A stretch of DNA of 64,000 nucleotides from NCBI RefSeq assembly GCF_024733555.1, contig NZ_JANIOF010000001.1, positions 971,225-1,035,224 on the forward strand, read 5' to 3'. A program made the position numbers and the translations under genes. Shown one piece after another: positions 18,534 to 27,491 of the stretch. The stretch's first letter is position 1. Each line of letters begins with the position of its first letter. The DNA comes from Paenibacillus sp. SC116 (GTDB taxonomy: Bacteria; Bacillota; Bacilli; Paenibacillales; Paenibacillaceae). The notes under the pieces were generated by a model, which was given only the letters and a program-made list of their open reading frames with translations, was not told the DNA's origin and ran no database searches.

Positions 18534-19544
18534 TCATTTCACTGTTTGCTTCGCCTGCTTTGCGAAACGGTTATTTACTAGGCTCTCAAGTGGAACATCC
18601 TGCTTCAATTCGCCAGCAGTCCGCAGCACATCATGCAAGTTGTTCCATTCCTCTTGTTCAATCACGCCATCTATAGCATAAGAGCCTTGCTCTTTATATC
18701 GCTTAACTGCATCGATAACGATTGTACGATCTGCATCTTTAAAATAAGGAAGAATCGTATCGGCAATATTCTCAGCAGAGTTATCAGCTACCCACCGTTG
18801 AGCCTGTTGCAATGCATTTGCGAACTTCTGCACTACGTCAGACTTCTCATCCAAATAACTGCCTTTAGCCATATATGCCGTATATGGTAAACGACCGCTT
18901 TCTACACCGAAGGAGGCGACAACCGTACCGCGCCCTTCTCGTTCGAATATCGAAGCTTGAGGCTCAAACAACTGTACATATTGCCCTGTACCCGATGCAT
19001 ACGCGGAGGCAATATTCGCAAAATCAACATTTTGTATCAAGTCTAAGTCCTTCTGAGGATCGATACCATGCTTGCGTAATGTAAACTCTCCAGCCATTTG
19101 CGGCATGCCGCCTTTACGCTGGCCAAGGAACTCACTTCCTTTTAACTCATTCCAGTCGAACGTCCCATCATGCTCTCTCGCCATTAAAAAGGTGCCATCT
19201 GTCTGCGTCAGCTGAGCAAAGTTGATAACTGGATTGTCTGCTCCCTGCTGATATACGTATATAGAAGTTTCCGAACCTACCAAAGCAATATCAATACCCC
19301 CGGACAGCAATGCCGTCATCGTCTTGTCTCCGCCGGCAGTCGTCTGCAGATCCACATCAATGCCCTGTTCAGCAAAAAAACCTTTAGCTAGTGCGACATA
19401 CTGCGGAGCGTAAAAGATCGTGCGAGCTACTTCGCCTACTCGGACTTTTGGCTTACCGCTGTCATTGCCGCAAGCGGCAGCAAAGATGGACAGCATAAAA
19501 ATGACAATCAAAGCACATGTATAGAATCGAAAGCGCAGCCGCAT
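18534..19544 (-). CDS. ABC transporter substrate-binding lipoprotein (NMT1/THI5-like)
   Basis: A 336-residue lipoprotein. A basic N-terminus and hydrophobic stretch end in FAAACGND, where Cys is the likely lipidation site. The mature part starts VRVGEVARTIFYAPQYVALAKG and has GGIDIALVGSET, as in NMT1/SsuA-like binding proteins. ATG at 19544 lies eight bases from AGGAGG; two ATG codons further upstream are too close to it. First gene of the importer operon. No riboswitch-like fold was found in the leader, so thiamine control is not supported. Confidence 0.85.
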   Translation of the reverse strand: MRLRFRFYTCALIVIFMLSIFAAACGNDSGKPKVRVGEVARTIFYAPQYVALAKGFFAEQGIDVDLQTTAGGDKTMTALLSGGIDIALVGSETSIYVYQQGADNPVINFAQLTQTDGTFLMAREHDGTFDWNELKGSEFLGQRKGGMPQMAGEFTLRKHGIDPQKDLDLIQNVDFANIASAYASGTGQYVQLFEPQASIFEREGRGTVVASFGVESGRLPYTAYMAKGSYLDEKSDVVQKFANALQQAQRWVADNSAENIADTILPYFKDADRTIVIDAVKRYKEQGSYAIDGVIEQEEWNNLHDVLRTAGELKQDVPLESLVNNRFAKQAKQTVK

Positions 19545-19663
19545 TGTCATAACCTCCTTCATCAGTTGCTTTATATAGTCATACAGCTTATGCAACTGCC
19601 GAAGTGATGGTTAATGCCTATAACATTTATCAGTCTCTAGGTCGCCTCGTCATATCACATAGC

Positions 19664-19703
19664 AAAAAGCCGTTCTGCTCGCATAACCCAAGCAGAACGG
19701 CTT
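19664..19703 (-). terminator. Terminator of the cstR-like operon
   Basis: A 13-pair stem (19667-19679 with 19691-19703) followed on the minus strand by TTTTT. It ends the persulfide-response operon and separates it from the ABC importer. Confidence 0.9.
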
Positions 19704-19770
19704 CACTATAAACATCTACTTTCTACTTTCCATTATCAAATACGTCAAGAATTATCGTTTTATCGTTATG

Positions 19771-20031
19771 TTAACGACTCTTTACTAACATCGAAATAGC
19801 CTCTTGAATCACTTCATCTGGGTTCTCACCAGCTTCAAGCTGCTCTTGTACACACTTTGCCAAGTTTGCACCGATAACGAGTCCAATCGTTCTGTCCACA
19901 GCTGTACGTACCGCTGACAGTTGAGTAACAACATCGCGGCAATCCTCACCACGCTCTAACATACTAAGGACCCCTCGGATCTGACCTTCCACCCGCTTCA
20001 GTCGATTGCGTATCGCATCTTGATGTTCCAT
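19771..20031 (-). CDS. cstR: CstR-like persulfide-sensing repressor (CsoR/FrmR family)
   Basis: An 86-residue all-helical DUF156 protein starting MEHQDAIRNRLKRVEGQIRG. It has Cys31 (GEDCRDV) and Cys60 (NLAKCV). The position four before Cys60, His in copper-sensing CsoR, is Asn56. Two cysteines without that His is the mark of CstR, which senses reactive sulfur by forming di- to tetrasulfide bridges. The neighbour is a persulfide-metabolising fusion enzyme, and CsoR-type palindromes lie in front of the operon, supporting this over copper sensing. ATG at 20031 lies nine bases after AGGAGG. It is translated 36 bases downstream of the enzyme gene, so it probably represses its own operon. Confidence 0.85.
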   Translation of the reverse strand: MEHQDAIRNRLKRVEGQIRGVLSMLERGEDCRDVVTQLSAVRTAVDRTIGLVIGANLAKCVQEQLEAGENPDEVIQEAISMLVKSR

Positions 20032-20067
20032 GTTCCAACACCTCCTGCTACCATTCATCTATATACA

Positions 20068-22590
20068 TCAAATAAACAAATTCAGTCCAGCATCTTCCGC
20101 ATCCCCTAGATAGGTAGCAACTCCGCCAAGTTCAACACCATCAATAAGCTCTTGACGGTCAATGCCCATCAATTCCATGCTCATCGTACAGGCTACGAAC
20201 TTGACGCCTAGCTGTTGTGCATTGTGAATCATCGTCTCCAAATCATCCACATTGTTGCGCTTCATCACATTTTGAATCATTTTTGGTCCAATGCCAGCAA
20301 AATTCATTTTCGATAATGGAAGGCTGTCCGCACTTTTCGGCATCATCATGCCAAACATTTTACCAAACATATCTTTGTCCGTTTGAGCAGCGTGCTTCCG
20401 TTTCAGCATATTTAAACCCCAGAACGTAAAGAACATCGTCACTTGCTTGCCCATCGCCGCTGCTCCAGTAGCGATAATGAAGCTAGCGATTGCTTTATCC
20501 AGATCACCACTGAATACGACTAATGTGGCATTATTTTTCTCAGCAAGTTGTCCAGAGCTTGTTGCAAGGTGGTTTGGATTTATTGCCGCTGAGTCTGGCC
20601 TGGGACTTTGCCCTTTTTGTACATATACAACAAGTTCATGATTTGAATTTTCAGCATGCAGCATCGTATTTCCGGTCTTCTCCGTCCATTGTTTCACATC
20701 CGAAGCGAACCCTGGGTCAGTTGCTTTAATTTCAATCACATCACCCTCGTTCGCCCGCTCTACCGCCTGATAAAGCTGCACAATTGGCCCTGGACATTGT
20801 AAGCCTCTTGCGTCAATCATTTGCTTAGGTTCAGCAAATTGTCTAGATACAACAGCATTCTCTTCTTTTGGAGAGGAAACTTCCGAATTCGATCCTGATT
20901 GGTTCGATTGGTTTGCTTCTTTTTCTTTTCGCATATAACTATAGGTCTTATAGCCCCCATCGACGTTAAACACCTTGAAACCGTACTGCTCAAGCATTCT
21001 TGACGCGATATATCCTCGCAAACCCACTTGGCACGATACGTAAATCGGCTGATCTTTTGGCAACGTGTTATGAGCTTGACGCAGATCATTCAGCGGAATG
21101 TTCGTGGAACCCGGGATATTCCCTGCTTGTACTTCCAATGGCTCACGCACGTCAATAAGCATTGCTCCCGATGCTATCAAATCATCCACTTCATGCCATT
21201 GAACGGTATCCACGAGCTCGTCCATCATATTCGATGCGATATAACCCAACATATTAACAGGGTCTTTTGCAGAAGAATATGGTGGCGCATAGCACAACTC
21301 CAGATCAGAAAGATCATACACAGTTAGTCCACCGCGAATCGCTGTTGCCAAAACATCAATACGTTTATCTACACCATCTGCTCCGACACCTTGAGCGCCT
21401 AGTATACGACCATCTTCAGGCGAGAATATGAGCTTCAATGAAATAGCCGCTGCGCCTGGATAGTAGCCAGCATGTGATACAGGGTGAGTATGAACGACGC
21501 GATATGGAATGGAAAGGCGTTTCAGCGTCTTCTCATTGTTGCCTGTTGAAGCAACTGTAAGCTGGAATACTTTTGCAATGGAAGAACCATAAGCGCCCTC
21601 GTATCGAGCTGGACGACCTTGAATAATATCCGCCACAAGTCGTCCTTGGCGATTCGCCCCCCAAGCAAGCGGTACATAAGTCGGCTGTCCGTTCACACGG
21701 TCTTTTACTTCAATCGCATCCCCGAGTGCATAAATAGACGGATCGCTTGTTTGCAACTGCTCATTTACACGAATAGCACCGCGTTGTCCAAGCTCTAAGC
21801 CCGCTTCCTTAGCAAGGGCATTTTCTGGTTGAACACCAATTGCCAGTACAATCATGTCTGTGTCAACTCGTAGACCACTTTCGCAAACAACGGTCTTGCC
21901 TTCGTTTTCAAACGCGGAAACACCTTCGCCTAGCAACAGTTCTACTCCATGTGTGCGCATATGCTGATGTACAATCGCAGCCATTTCCTCATCGATTGGA
22001 TTCATCACTTGATTGCCACGTTCAATCATCGTGACTTCCAATCCACGCTCACGCAGGTTTTCTGCCATCTCTACACCGATAAAACCACCGCCAATAACGA
22101 CTGCTCTTTTCGGTTGTTGTTCATCCACATAAGCTTTAATTCGATCCGTATCTGGAATATTTCGCAGTGTAAACAACGCCTTGGTGTCCTCAATACCTGG
22201 AATATCCGGTCGAATCGGCTTCGCCCCTGGTGACAAAATAAGAATGTCATAAGGCTGTTCATAAACAGTACCATCTTGTACACGGCGTATTTGCAGCACT
22301 TTGCGATCACGATCAGTGCGCACAGCTTCGCTCCAATTTCGAATGTCCATCTGGAAGCGCTCGGACATGCCTTTTACAGTCTGAACGAGCAACTTGCTGC
22401 GCTGCTGAATCGCACCGCCTATATAATAAGGAAGCCCGCAGTTGGCAAAAGAAATATGCTCACCGCGTTCCAACAAAATGATATTGTCATTCTCATTCAA
22501 GCGTCGCAATCGTGCAGCTGCTGAAGCTCCTCCCGCTACTCCACCAACGATAACGATCGTACGTGCTTGATTCCTTTGTGGCTGATTCAT
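20068..22590 (-). CDS. Four-domain CoA-disulfide/persulfide reductase fused to rhodanese, TusA and DsrE domains
   Basis: An 840-residue fusion. Residues 1-450 are an FAD/NAD(P)H reductase of the CoA-disulfide reductase type with VIVGGVAGGASAAARLRR and active Cys51 in FANCGLPYYIGG. A rhodanese domain (about 465-555) follows, with IDVREP and sulfur-accepting Cys near 519 in SCQVGLRGY. A TusA domain has ARGLQCPGP (Cys near 597). A DsrE-like domain at about 680-840 has FVACTMSMELMG (Cys near 800). The order suggests sulfane sulfur is passed along four cysteines and reduced, detoxifying persulfides in the cytoplasm. ATG at 22590 lies eight bases after AGGAG. Cotranscribed with the CstR-like gene, behind two operators. 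Confidence 0.88.
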   Translation of the reverse strand: MNQPQRNQARTIVIVGGVAGGASAAARLRRLNENDNIILLERGEHISFANCGLPYYIGGAIQQRSKLLVQTVKGMSERFQMDIRNWSEAVRTDRDRKVLQIRRVQDGTVYEQPYDILILSPGAKPIRPDIPGIEDTKALFTLRNIPDTDRIKAYVDEQQPKRAVVIGGGFIGVEMAENLRERGLEVTMIERGNQVMNPIDEEMAAIVHQHMRTHGVELLLGEGVSAFENEGKTVVCESGLRVDTDMIVLAIGVQPENALAKEAGLELGQRGAIRVNEQLQTSDPSIYALGDAIEVKDRVNGQPTYVPLAWGANRQGRLVADIIQGRPARYEGAYGSSIAKVFQLTVASTGNNEKTLKRLSIPYRVVHTHPVSHAGYYPGAAAISLKLIFSPEDGRILGAQGVGADGVDKRIDVLATAIRGGLTVYDLSDLELCYAPPYSSAKDPVNMLGYIASNMMDELVDTVQWHEVDDLIASGAMLIDVREPLEVQAGNIPGSTNIPLNDLRQAHNTLPKDQPIYVSCQVGLRGYIASRMLEQYGFKVFNVDGGYKTYSYMRKEKEANQSNQSGSNSEVSSPKEENAVVSRQFAEPKQMIDARGLQCPGPIVQLYQAVERANEGDVIEIKATDPGFASDVKQWTEKTGNTMLHAENSNHELVVYVQKGQSPRPDSAAINPNHLATSSGQLAEKNNATLVVFSGDLDKAIASFIIATGAAAMGKQVTMFFTFWGLNMLKRKHAAQTDKDMFGKMFGMMMPKSADSLPLSKMNFAGIGPKMIQNVMKRNNVDDLETMIHNAQQLGVKFVACTMSMELMGIDRQELIDGVELGGVATYLGDAEDAGLNLFI

Positions 22591-22630
22591 AATTAAATCT
22601 CCTCTCACTACTACTCGATTTAATAAGCTT

Positions 22631-22648
22631 CATACCCCTAGGGGTATG
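22631..22648. promoter_or_regulatory. CstR/CsoR-type operator 1 (perfect palindrome)
   Basis: CATACCCCTAGGGGTATG is a perfect 18-base palindrome with the ATACCCC/GGGGTAT half-sites typical of CsoR-family operators. It lies 41 bases before the reductase start codon. Assigned to the CstR-like repressor encoded in the operon. Confidence 0.8.
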
Positions 22649-22670
22649 TTTGTGTGTAAAAAAATATCTA

Positions 22671-22688
22671 GATACCTATAGGGGTATC
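22671..22688. promoter_or_regulatory. CstR/CsoR-type operator 2
   Basis: GATACCTATAGGGGTATC repeats the operator 1 pattern with one imperfect half-site. The two centres are 40 bases apart, close to four helical turns, so repressors would lie on the same DNA face. It is nearer to the divergent nitric oxide synthase gene. Confidence 0.75.
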
Positions 22689-22832
22689 CTAGCATCATTC
22701 ACAGGCCATGTCAAATGCTGCGATTTGTTACATCCTGTTCACACACGTTACACCGCATTTCCTCGATTTTGTGATACGCTTTGAACAAGATAGTTAGACT
22801 AATCATGTACATGTACACGAGGAAGTGATTCC

Positions 22833-23951
22833 ATGAGCATCATTCAAACCAATCAGCTGCGTCCTGAACTGCAATACGTATGGGAAGAAGCCCAATCTTT
22901 TGTAGATAGCAGTTACCCTGAATTAGGACATTCCGCTGATAGGATACAACAACGACTAGGGAGCATCATCACAGAACTTCATGAAACAGGCACGTACACA
23001 CATACAACCGAAGAGCTTGAATATGGTGCAAAGATAGCTTGGCGTAACAGCAATCGCTGTATCGGAAGGCTGTTCTGGCAGTCCTTGACTGTATTTGATG
23101 CCCGACATCTTAATACACCAGAACAGTATGCCGAGGCTATGCTTACACATATCCGCTATGCTACAAATGAAGGCCGTATTCGCCCAACCGTGACTATTTT
23201 CCGACCTTCAAAGCCTAACAAGCCAGCTCCGATGCGCATCTTAAATTATCAGCTTATCCGCTATGCTGGATATGAGACAAATACAGGTGTTATCGGTGAT
23301 CCTCACTCTGTCGCCTTAACGAAACAGTGTGAAGATCTCGGATGGGTCGGCAAGCAGACCAACTTCGATCTCTTGCCGATCGTACTGCAACAAGCAGGTG
23401 AATCACCAAAGTGGTTCGAGCTACCCGAGCAGGAGATTAAACAAGTGAAACTGCGCCATCCGTCCTATGATTGGTTCGCTGATCTTGAACTGCAATGGTA
23501 TGGCGTTCCTCTTGTATCCAATATGCGGCTAGAAATCGGAGGTATTTCTTACGAAGCAGCTCCATTCAATGGGTGGTATATGGGAACCGAAATTGGCGCT
23601 CGTAATCTAGCTGATACGGATAGGTACAATATGCTGCCCGTTATTGCTGATTGCATGGGTCTGGATATGTCCTCACTTGCTACACTTTGGAAAGATCGAG
23701 CGCTTGTGGAGCTTAATGCCGCCGTACTCCACTCCTTCAAGGAAGATGGTGTTAGTATTGTAGATCATCATACAGCAGCATTGCAGTTCGCTCAGTTTGA
23801 GAAACGTGAGCAGGAACAAGGTCGGAACGTTACGGGAGACTGGACATGGCTCATCCCTCCCGTATCGCCCGCAACGACGCATATTTTCCATAAATCCTAT
23901 GACAACACAAACATCCGTCCGAACTTCTTCTACATGGATGAAATAAATTAG
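22833..23951 (+). CDS. nos: Bacterial nitric oxide synthase, oxygenase domain
   Basis: A 372-residue haem enzyme that converts arginine to citrulline and NO, using cellular reductases because it has no own reductase domain. Haem ligand Cys76 lies in AWRNSNRCIGRLFW. The arginine-binding region NGWYMGTEIGARNL is present, as is the C-terminal GDWTWLIPPVSP pterin-site segment. Length is that of Bacillus NOS. ATG at 22833 follows GAGGAAGTG. Transcribed away from the persulfide operon across a 242-base region and closed by its own terminator. In Bacillus NO protects against oxidative stress and antibiotics. Confidence 0.96.
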   Translation: MSIIQTNQLRPELQYVWEEAQSFVDSSYPELGHSADRIQQRLGSIITELHETGTYTHTTEELEYGAKIAWRNSNRCIGRLFWQSLTVFDARHLNTPEQYAEAMLTHIRYATNEGRIRPTVTIFRPSKPNKPAPMRILNYQLIRYAGYETNTGVIGDPHSVALTKQCEDLGWVGKQTNFDLLPIVLQQAGESPKWFELPEQEIKQVKLRHPSYDWFADLELQWYGVPLVSNMRLEIGGISYEAAPFNGWYMGTEIGARNLADTDRYNMLPVIADCMGLDMSSLATLWKDRALVELNAAVLHSFKEDGVSIVDHHTAALQFAQFEKREQEQGRNVTGDWTWLIPPVSPATTHIFHKSYDNTNIRPNFFYMDEIN

Positions 23952-23964
23952 GCCTGTGACAAGT

Positions 23965-24014
23965 GAGGATTCCAACTTTATGCTGAAAGGCATTGGAAGT
24001 TGGAATCCTCTTTA
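23965..24014 (+). terminator. Terminator after nitric oxide synthase
   Basis: A 14-base perfect stem (23965-23978 with 23997-24010), an 18-base loop and a short TTT tail, 13 bases after the stop codon. Confidence 0.8.
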
Positions 24015-24080
24015 TGTAAAAATGATCTTGATAAATCTTCCATCATTTTCTAAAATATAGAATGAAGGAGTGATTATATA

Positions 24081-24614
24081 TTGTTGATTCCACGGCATCA
24101 TCATGGCTCTGCTTTACTGAATCCGGACGATAATCAGTTGGTAGAAGCGTGCTTCCAACCCCTTATTCAGGCTTTCAAACAAGTACGGATTACCAATGGG
24201 GATGAAGCAGCATTTTATGAAGAGCTGACATTAGGTCAGCAAACTTTGTTTATGTTTCGAGTTTATTATGATCACGCAATTGTATCACGGGAAGATTTAT
24301 ACTGGTGGAGCGCTTATTTCTATGCTCAGCCTCGCAAATGGTCTGCACTGAAGCAAGGAATCGAATATTTCGATGCAAAGGAAATATTACGTATTTTCAC
24401 AAACATCGAGAGCCTGCTTGCCACTAAAGCATATCCTCGACACCTAGATGACTTCATCTATACAATGAAAGATCTTGAGCTAGACTCTTCATTAATGACA
24501 GCCTTTGATGCCTACTACATTGATTTCCAACACTACGCTGTTTTGGCAATCCAACATGCAGCTCAATATATTCGCAGCAACCAGAACGACTTTGTACAAC
24601 TTACATCTGATTGA
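24081..24614 (+). CDS. Unrecognised 177-residue protein
   Basis: I do not recognise a family. The protein is soluble, probably helical, rich in Tyr, Phe and Gln, with no signal or membrane segment. Start is TTG at 24081, or the next codon TTG at 24084, after GGAG. Codon use and a proper Shine-Dalgarno suggest a real gene. It lies alone between the terminator of nitric oxide synthase and the convergent carboxypeptidase terminator, so it has its own promoter or weak readthrough. Confidence 0.65.
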   Translation: MLIPRHHHGSALLNPDDNQLVEACFQPLIQAFKQVRITNGDEAAFYEELTLGQQTLFMFRVYYDHAIVSREDLYWWSAYFYAQPRKWSALKQGIEYFDAKEILRIFTNIESLLATKAYPRHLDDFIYTMKDLELDSSLMTAFDAYYIDFQHYAVLAIQHAAQYIRSNQNDFVQLTSD

Positions 24615-24639
24615 TATATTGCTTGGTACCAGTATAATT

Positions 24640-24671
24640 AAAAAACGCCATGACCGTGTTGGTCATGGCGT
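24640..24671. terminator. Bidirectional terminator between convergent genes
   Basis: An 11-pair stem (24645-24655 with 24661-24671). On the minus strand it is followed by TTTTTT, so it best serves the carboxypeptidase gene. On the plus strand it can end the unrecognised gene, though its T tail is weak. Confidence 0.8.
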
Positions 24672-24734
24672 ATTGATTTATATGAAATGCGATGCAATTG
24701 TCCATTCGCAACCTATCAAACGATTGGATTACAA

Positions 24735-26243
24735 TTACAGCTTATAGATATCTTTTGTCTTAGCTGTTAAATAATCAACAAGATATTGCGGATTTAATGG
24801 CTCACCTGTCATTTTCTCAATTATTTCTGCAGGCGTCAGTAAGGAACCATATTGATACACATGCTCTGTGAACCAATCTTTAATCGGCAGCAGATCACCT
24901 GCTTCAATCTTCGCATCTACATCTGGCATTTCTTGACGCAGCGTGTTCATCATTTGCGCGCCGTACATGTTGCCAAGGGAATAGGATGGGAAATAACCCA
25001 ATCCACCGAACGACCAGTGCACATCTTGCAGCACCCCTTCTCCATCATGAGAAGGACGAATGCCCAAGTAGCTCTCATACTTGCTGTTCCAAGCTTCTGG
25101 AAGATCATCTACCGACAAGTTGTCGTTGATTAGCATTTTCTCAAGCTCATAGCGAATGATAATATGTACATTGTACGTAACCTCATCCGCTTCAATACGA
25201 ATTAAAGATGGTTCAACACGATTGATCGCGCAATAGAACTGCTCAACATCAACATTGCCTAGCTGCTCAGGGTATCTGCGCTGCAACTCGCCATAGTAGC
25301 GTTTCCAGAACTCACGGCTGCGGCCCACGATATTTTCCCATAGACGGGATTGAGACTCGTGGATACCCATGGAGGTACCTGTAGCCAATGAAGTACGAGC
25401 CAGTTCAGGGCTGATATTCTGCTCATACAATGCGTGTCCGCCTTCATGCAAGGAACTAAATACCGCACTTGTCACATCATTTTCCAAATATTTAGTCGTG
25501 ATACGAATATCCTGAGTGTTCAGTCCGATCATAAATGGATGTGCACTCTCATCTAGTCTGCCTGCCTCGAAATCGTATCCAATTTCTCCAAGTAAATACG
25601 AACTGAAATCCTTCTGTGTTTCGATGTCATAAGCCACTTGCAGGAAGCTCGCATCTGGTTTGTTATTCGATTGCTGTACTTCATGTACTAGCGGTACAAG
25701 CTTATCCTTGAGTTGACCAAAAATGCTATCCAGCTGAGCTGTCGTCAAATTCGGCTCGTACATATCAAGAAGCGTGTCATAGCGAGTATCTTTGACTCCC
25801 CAATAATCGATGAACTGCTGCGTCATGGAAATAATATTTTTCAAGTACGGCTTAAACAGCTCAAAGTCACCTTTGTCCTTTGCTTCTTCCCAGATCGTTT
25901 CTGCTTTGGATGTCAGGACAACATATTCTTCATACAACGCTGGCGGTATCAGCTTGCTGCGGTTATATTCTTTACGAGCGTCTTTGACCATCTTCTTCAT
26001 CGGTGCATCAAGGGAATCGAACTGCGCTTCCAATTGATCCAAGCACGCACCCATCTCCTCGGAAACAGAGAGTTTGAACACTTCAGATGAAATCTTACCT
26101 ATTGCTTCTGAACGAAGCTCTGCACCTTTGCGAGGCGCTCCTGTGCGCAAATCCCATTGCATGAGTGAAACAGCCTCACTATATGCTTTCATCTTCGAAA
26201 TGATATCCAAAAATTGCTGTTCTACTACTGATAGCGTTGTCAT
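24735..26243 (-). CDS. M32 family metallocarboxypeptidase
   Basis: A 502-residue cytoplasmic enzyme of the thermostable carboxypeptidase 1 family. The zinc motif HEGGH is seen in SLHEGGHALYEQ, followed by the ESQSRLWEN and IRIEADEVTYNVHI segments characteristic of M32. It removes C-terminal residues from peptides. The frame is open upstream, but ATG at 26243 lies nine bases after GGGAG and gives the normal family length (Bacillus YpwA is about 500 residues). Single gene. Confidence 0.92.
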   Translation of the reverse strand: MTTLSVVEQQFLDIISKMKAYSEAVSLMQWDLRTGAPRKGAELRSEAIGKISSEVFKLSVSEEMGACLDQLEAQFDSLDAPMKKMVKDARKEYNRSKLIPPALYEEYVVLTSKAETIWEEAKDKGDFELFKPYLKNIISMTQQFIDYWGVKDTRYDTLLDMYEPNLTTAQLDSIFGQLKDKLVPLVHEVQQSNNKPDASFLQVAYDIETQKDFSSYLLGEIGYDFEAGRLDESAHPFMIGLNTQDIRITTKYLENDVTSAVFSSLHEGGHALYEQNISPELARTSLATGTSMGIHESQSRLWENIVGRSREFWKRYYGELQRRYPEQLGNVDVEQFYCAINRVEPSLIRIEADEVTYNVHIIIRYELEKMLINDNLSVDDLPEAWNSKYESYLGIRPSHDGEGVLQDVHWSFGGLGYFPSYSLGNMYGAQMMNTLRQEMPDVDAKIEAGDLLPIKDWFTEHVYQYGSLLTPAEIIEKMTGEPLNPQYLVDYLTAKTKDIYKL

Positions 26244-26400
26244 TTCCATCCACTCCCTGTTGTAATTGGCTACCTCTTGATGATACGCCCTACACCATAT
26301 ATAATCAACAAGCAAAAGGACAAGAACAACATCATTCATTCGTCTATGTAGGATGTTACATTTACATAGCTATATGATTTAGAAAGGAGCGTTTGTCGCT

Positions 26401-26736
26401 ATGGACTTGCAATTTACTGAACCAGCGCTCCAAGCCATCAAGAATCGCGGAGTCGACGAACACGCAGTCATCAAGCTAGCCTATGATACCGAGGGCTGTG
26501 GTTGTGCAGTCAATGGTGTGCCGGCCCTATGGATTATGAAAGAGGAAGACGTAAGCTCCTCTGATGAGCTTATTAGCTCCAATGCACCGTACCGGATTAT
26601 CATCCATCGTCAGCATGCTGTATTTTATGAAGATTACTTAACTCTGGATTTAACAGCTGACAAGTCATTCCGCCTGTTTGGCAGAGGACAAACCTATTCG
26701 AACCATGTACGCTGCGAAGACAAACGTCTTCGCTGA
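26401..26736 (+). CDS. HesB/IscA-like iron-sulfur cluster biosynthesis family protein (YqkB type)
   Basis: A 111-residue protein with the IscA-like fold, seen in LQFTEPALQAIKNRG and AYDTEGCGCAVNGVP. It carries the CGC pair but lacks a C-terminal CGC motif, so it belongs to the YqkB-like branch whose cluster role is unproven. ATG at 26401 follows AAAGGAG. The carbonic anhydrase gene begins 18 bases later, so the two are probably cotranscribed. Confidence 0.75.
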   Translation: MDLQFTEPALQAIKNRGVDEHAVIKLAYDTEGCGCAVNGVPALWIMKEEDVSSSDELISSNAPYRIIIHRQHAVFYEDYLTLDLTADKSFRLFGRGQTYSNHVRCEDKRLR

Positions 26737-26754
26737 ATAAAAGGGGGAATTGAT

Positions 26755-27429
26755 TTGACAAACCAACAACCACTTACTAACACATCTCAGGAATCATCTG
26801 CTACGAACTTAACCAATATCTTGGCTTATAATGAAGAGTTCGTTAACCGACATGAGTATGAGCAGTATTTGACGGACAAGTATCCTGACAAGAAAATGGT
26901 CATTTTCACATGTATGGATACTCGCCTGGTTGAATTGCTGCCAAAGGCAATGAATCTACGCAACGGCGATGTCAAAATCATTAAAAATGCAGGGGCTATT
27001 ATTTCTCAGCCGTTCGGCTCTGTCGTGCGCAGTGTACTCGTTGCGATTTATGAGCTAGAAGCAAACGAAGTCGTTGTAGTTGGACATTATGAGTGTGGTA
27101 TGACAGGCTTGAATTCAGAGCGTATCGTGGAAAAAGCGAAGCAACGCGGTGTAGATGATCTGGTTCTAGATACACTCACCAATTCCGGAATTAAGCTGCA
27201 TCACTGGCTGCGTGGCTTTGATAATGTGCAAGAAGGCGTATTGAACAGTGTTCGCATTTTGCGTAACCATCCACTGCTGCCTGGCGATATTCCTGTACAT
27301 GGAATGATCATTGATCCGACAACAGGAAAGCTAGATCTCGTTGCAGATGGATATGAATATTTAGAGCAGAAATCCAAAGGATTCCATTCCAATCACGACT
27401 TGGACGACACTACTTGCACTACACGCTAA
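26755..27429 (+). CDS. Beta-class carbonic anhydrase
   Basis: A 224-residue zinc enzyme interconverting CO2 and bicarbonate. The zinc ligands are visible as CMDTR and HYECGM (Cys, Asp/Arg dyad, His, Cys). Start is TTG at 26755, seven bases after GGGGG. It follows the IscA-like gene by 18 bases and ends with a terminator. Confidence 0.92.
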   Translation: MTNQQPLTNTSQESSATNLTNILAYNEEFVNRHEYEQYLTDKYPDKKMVIFTCMDTRLVELLPKAMNLRNGDVKIIKNAGAIISQPFGSVVRSVLVAIYELEANEVVVVGHYECGMTGLNSERIVEKAKQRGVDDLVLDTLTNSGIKLHHWLRGFDNVQEGVLNSVRILRNHPLLPGDIPVHGMIIDPTTGKLDLVADGYEYLEQKSKGFHSNHDLDDTTCTTR

Positions 27430-27453
27430 TATACTTTCAAAGCATGAACTGGT

Positions 27454-27479
27454 AAGGGGTTGTTCGCAGCCCCTTTTTC
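27454..27479 (+). terminator. Terminator after carbonic anhydrase
   Basis: Stem GGGGTTG/CAGCCCC with one G-U pair, flanked by AA and TT, then five T on the plus strand. Confidence 0.85.
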
Positions 27480-27491
27480 TGGTACTCTTAA

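Noticed and set aside
19545-19663. Riboswitch before the ABC importer binding-protein gene
   Set aside because: No thiamine, cobalamin or SAM riboswitch core could be recognised in the leader.
22806-22817. TGTACATGTACA palindrome before nos
   Set aside because: Short, simple alternation without known regulator match; probably chance.
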